NCBI GenBank assembly: GCA_030589715.1
Contig: JAUUVE010000170.1
Location: forward strand, 1 to 5,593
Length of the DNA stretch: 5,593 nucleotides
Direction of reading: 5' to 3'
DNA from: Desulfobacteraceae bacterium
GTDB taxonomy: Bacteria > Desulfobacterota > DSM-4660 > Desulfatiglandales > Desulfatiglandaceae
A program made the translations under genes and the position numbers. Positions 1 to 3,538 of this stretch are shown here, in pieces. The notes below the pieces were generated by a model, which was not told the origin of the DNA, did not search any database, and worked only from the letters and a program-made list of their open reading frames with translations. Within the stretch, counting starts at the first letter, position 1; every line of letters starts with the position of its first letter.

Positions 1-259
1 CCTCCACCTTGCCCTTAAGGATATAGGGGCGCATCTCATTGAGCATGGGGCAGAACCTGTTGTATACCCCTGGAAAGAACACGGTCTCATAAAGGCCGGT
101 GGTATCCTCAAAGGAGACGAATTTCATGGGCTCCCCATCCTTTGTATGCACCGTCTTACCGGTCACCTGCCAACCGATGGTGGTCACCTTTTTTCCCACA
201 TGGGCATGGAGGTCCCGGGCCCTGACAAAATCCAATCCTTTTAACGATCCTTCCTGTTG
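1..259 (-). pseudogene. DnaE-type DNA polymerase III alpha subunit, C-terminal fragment (5'-truncated, runs off left edge)
   Basis: The minus strand is open for 86 codons from an in-frame TAG (260-262) to the window edge. The translation carries LDFVRARDL, then TTIGWQVTGKTV, GEPMKFVSFEDTTGLYE and FFPGVYNRFCPML, then RPYILKGKVE. This is the pattern of the C-terminal OB-fold region of DnaE alpha subunits, especially the error-prone or second copies in deltaproteobacteria. In a full protein this region follows roughly 900 residues of PHP and polymerase domains and binds single-stranded DNA. None of those domains is present: directly upstream is a transposase stub in a different frame. A TTG with AGGAAGG 13 nt upstream could serve as a weak start, but an OB domain alone would not polymerise. 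The call rests on remembered family motifs. I judge it a truncated remnant; whether its 3' end is intact lies outside the window. Confidence 0.72.
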
Positions 260-380
260 CTAAATACCTTTACCGCATCAATGCCCCGGCCCATAACATA
301 ATGTAAGATCCCGGGTGCCTGCCCGCCATCGCGAGGCTCAGGCGAGACGGGCGGGCATCAAGTCTTGGCTGTCTTGGCAT
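241..380 (-). pseudogene. REP-associated tyrosine transposase (RAYT), N-terminal stub, interrupted by a palindromic insert
   Basis: An ATG at 378-380 begins MPRQPRLDA. After an insert of about 38 nt (316-354) the homology resumes in another frame as PGILHYVMGRGIDAVKVF and SNRKDR, then TAA at 241-243. Without the insert the two parts read MPRQPRLDA-PGILHYVMGRGID, the characteristic start of IS200/IS605-related RAYT proteins (Y1 HUH domain), which cleave single-stranded DNA at REP palindromes. The HUH motif, the catalytic Tyr and all else (about 200 residues) are missing; the sequence changes abruptly to DnaE. GGAG about 14 nt upstream of the ATG is a modest ribosome binding site. The stub lies directly behind the larger RAYT pseudogene in the same orientation and looks like a different subfamily, so it is not a simple tandem copy. 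Confidence 0.75.
316..354. repeat. GC-rich REP-like palindrome inserted in the RAYT stub
   Basis: The arms TGCCCGCC (320-327) and GGCGGGCA (350-357) are exact reverse complements. An inner stem TCGC (329-332) pairs with GCGA (342-345), leaving the loop GAGGCTCAG. The outer arm slightly overlaps native codons, so the insert boundary is uncertain by 1-3 nt. The element sits between the GAT-GC of one codon pair and the CCC-GGG of the next in an otherwise recognisable protein start. It therefore looks inserted, not ancestral, and its length of about 38 nt shifts the frame. REP-like hairpins of this shape are the known DNA partners of RAYT enzymes. No GTAG/CTAC guide tetranucleotide beside the hairpin is obvious here. 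Confidence 0.72.
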
Positions 381-385
381 ATAAA

Positions 386-1032
386 AAGCCTATCTCCGCA
401 AACTTTTTTGTCAAGTCGTTTTGGGGCCAAAGTCCCCTTTTACGTTGGCTCTCGAAGTTCAAATTGCCCCTCCATCTCCCTTTCTTCTCTGCCCTTGGCC
501 TGTACACCCAATTCCTCCTTTGTCATCTCAACAAATTCCTCGCTCCCTACCCCAGTTAAATAAGATAGGGCATTTAACGGGCCAGGCAGCGATACTCTCG
601 CTCCAAGTGGCCTCTCGAACACTGTTCCTGTCCTTCAGTACCTCATCCATCCAACTCCTGTGCGTAGCCCTCAGCTGATCGTACGTGTCAAAATCGAGCA
701 AATCCCTTAGCTGATCGCAGGCAATCAGTTTGCGCTTGCGCCGGGGCTCCTGGATTTCATTATACCCATGAAAGGCCAATCCGATGGATGCTCCGCAACA
801 CCGGCACGGACCATGTTTACCCTAATGCGCCCTTCCTGCGCTTCCTATCGTTGTACTGCTGCGCAGTTCGGCCCGCAACCAACTGCATAGAGTTGGGTAT
901 CACCTCCCCACCCTTCTTGTCGAAAACAAGTAGGTGAATGTGATTCGAGGTGACCATATAGTTCAAAACTACCAACCCGAAGCGCTGTCTGGCTTCAAAT
1001 AACCAACGGAACCAGTAGTATCGGTCCTTTGT
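386..1032 (-). pseudogene. REP-associated tyrosine transposase (RAYT), decayed, multiple lesions
   Basis: Pieces in three frames add up to one transposase of the Y1/HUH type. At 817-1032 are KDRYYWFRWLFEARQRFG, NYMVTSNHIHLLVFDKK (HIH is the HUH metal motif) and RTAQQYNDRKRRKGA, where the family normally has its catalytic Tyr. About 25 codons (the usual FWEDRYHATAVE stretch) are then missing. Homology resumes at about 770-820 with VNMVRAGVAEHPSDWPF. A 1-nt shift near 770 leads to HGYNEIQEPRRKRKLI and QLRATHRSWMDEVL and ends at WSESIA (about 589). After a palindromic insert (551-588) it continues VGSEEFVEMTKEELGVQAKG and FELREP, then TAA at 440-442; out-of-frame traces (KGDFGPK) reach about 395. 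The N-terminus is gone, with a TGA at 1033-1035. It cannot make a working enzyme. Identification rests on recalled family pattern, without alignment. Confidence 0.82.
551..588. repeat. AT-cored palindromic insert in the RAYT pseudogene
   Basis: GTTAAAT (555-561) and ATTTAAC (572-578) are perfect reverse complements around a 10-nt loop (562-571). Beyond one mismatch, CC and GG extend the stem. The element splits codons that would otherwise read SIA-VGSEEFVE, the normal junction in the family, so about 37 nt have been gained. The gain shifts the frame. The minus-strand end reads TGCCTGGCC, similar to the TGCCTGCCC at one end of the GC-rich insert at 316-354. Confidence 0.7.
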
Positions 1033-1094
1033 TCAATAATTTACGGGGCCGGAATAAGCGGGAGAAATCAAAAAATGTTTCGATAAATCAAGGT

Positions 1095-1126
1095 AAGTGC
1101 CTAAAGTTTAAAGTGCCTAAAGTTAA
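1095..1126. repeat. Two tandem copies of a 16-nt repeat
   Basis: AAGTGCCTAAAGTTTA (1095-1110) is followed at once by AAGTGCCTAAAGTTAA (1111-1126), identical at 15 of 16 positions. It lies in the non-coding gap between the RAYT pseudogene and the 3' end of the ferritin-like gene. No ORF or convincing terminator is visible in 1033-1188 apart from this repeat. Its role is unknown; it may be a slippage product or an interspersed repeat. Confidence 0.85.
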
Positions 1127-1188
1127 AGGAACAAAAATGACCATCACATGCTTTGGGCCGGTTTGTATTGGTTTAAAAATGGGATTTC

Positions 1189-1626
1189 CTATACTATCCA
1201 GTTAAACCAAGTTTTCATGCTATGGCCAGTGGCCTTATACCAAGGTTTAGAAGATGATGGTTCCTCAGCAATTATTTCTTGGATCCCAAGCCTCAGGACA
1301 TCTTCAAGGTTCTTCACACCGGATAATACTTCTCCCAAATCCAAATCCGATCTGAAGACGTTCATATCAGCCATCATTTGGAGATATTGGTTCATCTCAT
1401 GTTCAGGATCCCAGATAGTATCCTTAGCGGCTGCTTTGGGCAGTTGGGCCTTCAGCTCAGTAAATCTCCTCAGGTGTTCGACCTCATCTTGGGCAAGGGA
1501 GGCTAAAAGTGCCTTCACATCAGGATTATCAACGAGATCTATGGCTTTTTGGTAAAAGCGTTTGCCGTTTTCCTCTATATCAATAGCTATTTGGAAAATT
1601 TCGTTTGCATTAAATCCGTAAATCAC
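1189..1626 (-). CDS. Ferritin-like (rubrerythrin-like) diiron-family protein, C-terminus apparently replaced
   Basis: The family binds non-haem iron in a four-helix bundle and commonly serves in peroxide or oxygen defence in anaerobes, often with rubredoxin as electron donor. I chose the GTG at 1624-1626 because GAGGGA (1634-1639) lies 7 nt upstream and the protein then starts with the usual YGFNANEIF. An in-frame ATG further upstream would overlap the rubredoxin gene. The product is 145 aa. Helix A (about 7-30) contains IEENGKRFYQKA, with E18 a likely ligand. Helix B (about 37-57) contains DEVEHLRRF, giving ExxH at E48/H51. After VLRLGIQ (about residue 110) the expected third helix (FEKDSI-like) and the fourth helix with its second ExxH do not appear. 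Instead comes a 35-residue tail ending KTWFNWIV. Half of a diiron site is therefore missing. It is the last gene of the operon, 25 nt after rubredoxin. Confidence 0.8.
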   Translation of the reverse strand: MIYGFNANEIFQIAIDIEENGKRFYQKAIDLVDNPDVKALLASLAQDEVEHLRRFTELKAQLPKAAAKDTIWDPEHEMNQYLQMMADMNVFRSDLDLGEVLSGVKNLEDVLRLGIQEIIAEEPSSSKPWYKATGHSMKTWFNWIV

Positions 1627-1633
1627 GATAGCG

Positions 1634-1639
1634 TCCCTC
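1634..1639 (-). promoter_or_regulatory. Ribosome binding site deciding the ferritin-like start
   Basis: GAGGGA on the minus strand, 7 nt before GTG 1626-1624. It supports the GTG start over the ATG at 1672-1674, which lies inside the rubredoxin gene and has only AAAGG immediately adjacent to it. Confidence 0.6.
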
Positions 1640-1651
1640 TCTTGTTTCTGA

Positions 1652-1813
1652 TCATTCTTCCTTTTCGAACTCATCCTTTGAGGCACCACAGACTGGACAT
1701 GTCCAGTCATCTGGCAGATCTTCAAAGGCGATACCTGGCTCTATCCCGCCATCCGGATCTCCGTTGGCAGGATCATAGACATAACCACAAACCTGACAGA
1801 CGTACTTATCCAT
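1652..1813 (-). CDS. Rubredoxin
   Basis: A 53-residue one-iron electron carrier, complete from ATG (1811-1813) to TGA (1652-1654). The four iron-binding cysteines are in two CxxC-G knuckles, C6-Q-V-C9-G and C39-P-V-C42-G. The other hallmarks are present: GYVYDP after the first knuckle, GIEPG and FEDLPDDW in the middle, and an acidic end. The length equals the classical family. AAGGAGGA lies 7 nt upstream. The gene begins 28 nt after the small unknown gene and is followed 25 nt later by the ferritin-like gene. The obvious inferred role is to pass electrons to that neighbour or to another oxygen- or peroxide-reducing partner in the cytoplasm. It is easily missed because it is so short. Confidence 0.97.
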   Translation of the reverse strand: MDKYVCQVCGYVYDPANGDPDGGIEPGIAFEDLPDDWTCPVCGASKDEFEKEE

Positions 1814-1841
1814 GATTTTCTCCTCCTTATTGTATCAGGTA

Positions 1842-2108
1842 TTATTTTACTATCGGTGACGCATCCTGGTCAAAGGGGTTCCCTCTCATAGCAAGAGAAA
1901 ATAGATAGGGATAGTTATCCTTCAAATACTTCATATAATCAAGCCATTGGTGGACAAGCAAGACGTATGCTCTTTTTATATCACCGGCCAGATGTTGATA
2001 GTCAGTATCTGGCAACTGTCTTAAATCTTCCCTGCCGGCTAATTCCTCTGTCAGATGAAAAACCGCCCCCGCTGCAAGTGGACGAGGTATTGAAAATTCG
2101 GGATTCAC
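1842..2108 (-). CDS. Conserved-looking small protein of unknown function, translationally coupled to htrA
   Basis: This encodes 88 residues from a GTG (2106-2108) that overlaps the htrA stop codon as GTGA, so translation is probably coupled. GGAGAGG lies about 11 nt upstream. I do not recognise a named domain. The protein has no signal peptide, membrane helix or cysteine and looks helical and soluble. It has an acidic HLTEELAGREDLRQLPD segment (about 18-34), then IKRAYVLLVHQWLDYMKYLK, rich in aromatic residues (about 44-63), and NPFD near the end. The pattern looks like a genuine conserved protein, and I have the impression of similar proteins beside protease genes in related bacteria, which I cannot verify. 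A helper or regulator of the operon's products is possible but speculative. Confidence 0.8.
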   Translation of the reverse strand: MNPEFSIPRPLAAGAVFHLTEELAGREDLRQLPDTDYQHLAGDIKRAYVLLVHQWLDYMKYLKDNYPYLFSLAMRGNPFDQDASPIVK

Positions 2109-3187
2109 TTTCTGGGTGGCCTCTCCCCCAGGGTCACCTTAATGTCCAGAAATTTCCCTTTTCGCAAGGCCTTCAATTCTACCCTCTCCTCAGGCCGGTG
2201 ATCTCTTATCATTCGTATCAGGTCATCAGAGGACATCACTTTTTCCCCATCTATTTCCACAATCACATCACCTCCAACAAGGATCAGGGAGTTTCCCACT
2301 CGAACCTCTCTGTCCCCGCCTCTCAGACCGGCCCTTTCTGAAGGTCCGCCTTTGACAACCTCGCTGATCATTGCCCCCCGTTCAACCCTGAGGCTGAGAA
2401 ATTTGGCAAACTCTGGAATTAATGGATAGACGGAGGCACCTATCCAGGGGTAGGAGACATAACCCTTTTCAATCAGCTCAGGCAAGATTCGCTTGGCAGT
2501 ATTGGCAGGAACAGCAAAACCGATCCCTACACTTGCCCCAGTTGGGCTGATGATGACCGAGTTGATGCCGATGATCTTTCCGGTGGAGTCAAGGAGGGGA
2601 CCCCCGGAGTTTCCAGGGTTGATGGCCGCATCGGTCTGAATAACATCCTGGATCAAGAAACCTGCCTCAGAACGGATGGATCTGCCAAGGGAACTGATTA
2701 TTCCTGTGGTCAGGGTCTGACCCAGGCCGAAGGGATTCCCAATGGCCAACACCTTCTGGCCTACCTTGAGTTTGGATGAGTCCCCTATTGGGATTACGGT
2801 CAGCTTTCCCTTTGGCACATCAATCTTGATGACCGCCAGGTCATTGTCCGGATCGGCACCCACAAATCGCGCAGGCCACTTGCTCTCATCGCTCAAGGTG
2901 ACCTCCAGTTTTGTGGAATCCCGAATGACCTTATGATTGGTCAGTATGTGACCAGAGGCATCGATAATTGAGCCTGAGCCGGCCCCTTCCCTTGGAATGG
3001 GATTGAAGAGGAAATCCCGATCGATCACTACACTTGTGACATTGACCACCCCGGGGCCGACCCGGCGATAGATGGAGATGTTGTTTTCTTCATCCTCTGT
3101 TTGGGCAATACCAACAGAGTGTGCAGAGAGGAGAAAAAAGATCCCCAAGATACATAAAATGGCCTTGTGTTTTTTAACTTCTTCCAT
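2105..3187 (-). CDS. HtrA/DegQ-like periplasmic trypsin-family protease with one PDZ domain and a substituted catalytic His
   Basis: The product is 360 aa from the ATG at 3185-3187, chosen because AAAGGAGGT precedes it by 4-5 nt; an ATG 10 codons upstream lacks a comparable site. The N-terminus is a signal peptide: KKHK, a hydrophobic run AILCILGIFFLLSAHSVG, and likely cleavage after GIA. The product is thus expected in the periplasm, degrading or refolding damaged proteins. The protease domain (about 35-240) has the Asp motif DNDLAVIKI (D116) and the nucleophile motif AAINPGNSGGPLL (S194), then GIGFAVP. The His motif, normally TN-x-HVI, reads TNHKVI (residues 83-88), with Lys86 at the catalytic His position and a His one residue earlier. 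A PDZ domain (about 245-350) contains GPSERAGLRGGD and VGGDVIVEIDGEKV, with the long loop typical of this HtrA subgroup. It is the first gene of the operon. Confidence 0.93.
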   Translation of the reverse strand: MEEVKKHKAILCILGIFFLLSAHSVGIAQTEDEENNISIYRRVGPGVVNVTSVVIDRDFLFNPIPREGAGSGSIIDASGHILTNHKVIRDSTKLEVTLSDESKWPARFVGADPDNDLAVIKIDVPKGKLTVIPIGDSSKLKVGQKVLAIGNPFGLGQTLTTGIISSLGRSIRSEAGFLIQDVIQTDAAINPGNSGGPLLDSTGKIIGINSVIISPTGASVGIGFAVPANTAKRILPELIEKGYVSYPWIGASVYPLIPEFAKFLSLRVERGAMISEVVKGGPSERAGLRGGDREVRVGNSLILVGGDVIVEIDGEKVMSSDDLIRMIRDHRPEERVELKALRKGKFLDIKVTLGERPPRK

Positions 3188-3191
3188 TTTT

Positions 3192-3200
3192 ACCTCCTTT
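3192..3200 (-). promoter_or_regulatory. Strong ribosome binding site of the htrA-like gene
   Basis: AAAGGAGGT on the minus strand, about 4-5 nt before the ATG at 3187-3185. It argues against the in-frame ATG at 3215-3217, which would add ten residues (MNLNFRKEVK) ahead of the signal peptide. Confidence 0.8.
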
Positions 3201-3242
3201 CTAAAATTTAAGTTCATGCCACTATGTACCGACGGTTCACCC

Positions 3243-3272
3243 AGCTCCCTTTTAAGGAGCTCGGCAGCCGAG
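3243..3272. promoter_or_regulatory. Two adjoining dyads in the htrA 5' leader
   Basis: AGCTCC (3243-3248) and GGAGCT (3256-3261) form a stem with a 7-nt loop. CTCGGC-A-GCCGAG (3260-3272) is a second palindrome sharing two bases with the first, so the two hairpins compete at the boundary. The stop codon of the 14-codon leader ORF lies in the loop of the first. They could be an operator or alternative RNA structures. No U-run follows, so a plain terminator is unlikely. Confidence 0.4.
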
Positions 3273-3296
3273 GCACATGCTGAGGCGTTTTTCCAT
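3252..3296 (-). CDS. Possible 14-residue leader peptide upstream of htrA
   Basis: An ATG (3294-3296) preceded by AGGAGG with 7 nt spacing opens MEKRLSMCLGCRAP and stops at TAA 3252-3254, 65 nt before the htrA start. The ribosome binding site is as good as those of the real genes here. The peptide has a CLGC pair but no run of one amino acid that would point to classical attenuation. It could be a regulatory leader, the stub of a lost gene, or chance. The overlap of its stop codon with a hairpin loop is what makes regulation worth considering. Confidence 0.3.
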   Translation of the reverse strand: MEKRLSMCLGCRAP

Positions 3297-3348
3297 GGGG
3301 TAACCTCCTGAATAAAGGTTAAATTATTGAAGGGAAAATCTTTAATTG

Positions 3349-3377
3349 ATGAAACGATAAACAGTTTCTCAAGTCAA
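3349..3377 (-). promoter_or_regulatory. Candidate housekeeping-type promoter for the htrA operon
   Basis: On the minus strand TTGACT (3372-3377, 5 of 6 to consensus) is followed after 17 nt by TTTCAT (3349-3354, 4 of 6). A dyad GAAAC-N8-GTTTC (3351-3368) occupies the -10 and spacer and could bind a regulator. No clear sigma-E or sigma-32 consensus was found, though these control htrA-type genes in enterobacteria. Confidence 0.35.
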
Positions 3378-3401
3378 GAAAAATCGTCTTTTTTCCTTGA
3401 C
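3373..3401. repeat. Inverted repeat joining two divergent TTGAC boxes
   Basis: GTCAAGAAAAA (3373-3383) and TTTTCCTTGAC (3391-3401) are reverse complements at 10 of 11 positions around a short centre (3384-3390). Each arm contains a TTGAC pointing outward, one toward htrA and one toward ftsH. The layout suggests back-to-back promoters or a shared operator. As RNA it would be an A/U-rich hairpin. Confidence 0.5.
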
Positions 3402-3430
3402 CTAGGCACCCAATATAGGGAAACTATAAC
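3397..3430 (+). promoter_or_regulatory. Weak candidate promoter region for ftsH
   Basis: TTGACC (3397-3402) is a good -35 match, but the -10-like hexamers downstream are badly spaced: TATAGG at 3414-3419 (11 nt) and TATAAC at 3425-3430 (22 nt). An alternative sigma factor or a compensating regulator is possible. Only the general location is proposed. The remainder of 3431-3523 shows no further motif that I can support. Confidence 0.2.
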
Positions 3431-3523
3431 CGACTCGGAGCGACGGAAGGAACTTACGATTAACAATTAAAAGTGAGGTTGGAAGGCCTTAGAATATCAA
3501 GCCTTGCCTCTGAGTTCTTAGAT

Positions 3524-3530
3524 AAGGAGG
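3524..3530 (+). promoter_or_regulatory. Ribosome binding site deciding the ftsH start
   Basis: AAGGAGG, 8 nt before ATG 3539-3541. It rules against the in-frame GTG at 3473, which would add 22 unremarkable residues before the first membrane helix. Confidence 0.85.
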
Positions 3531-3538
3531 AATTACGC

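Noticed and set aside
315..678. Several overlapping plus-strand frames of 60-85 codons
   Set aside because: They lie opposite the RAYT remnants and inserts, with low-complexity Ser/Leu/Pro translations and no ribosome binding sites.
1095..1126. Possible CRISPR repeat
   Set aside because: Only two directly abutting 16-nt units without spacers; no cas genes in the window.
1148..1555. Plus-strand open frame of 135 codons opposite the ferritin-like gene
   Set aside because: It is the complement of conserved helical coding sequence; composition and lack of motifs mark it as a shadow.
3396..3420. Heat-shock (sigma-32-like) promoter, CTTGACC then CCCAATATA
   Set aside because: The two blocks are only about 6 nt apart, far less than the 13-15 nt expected.
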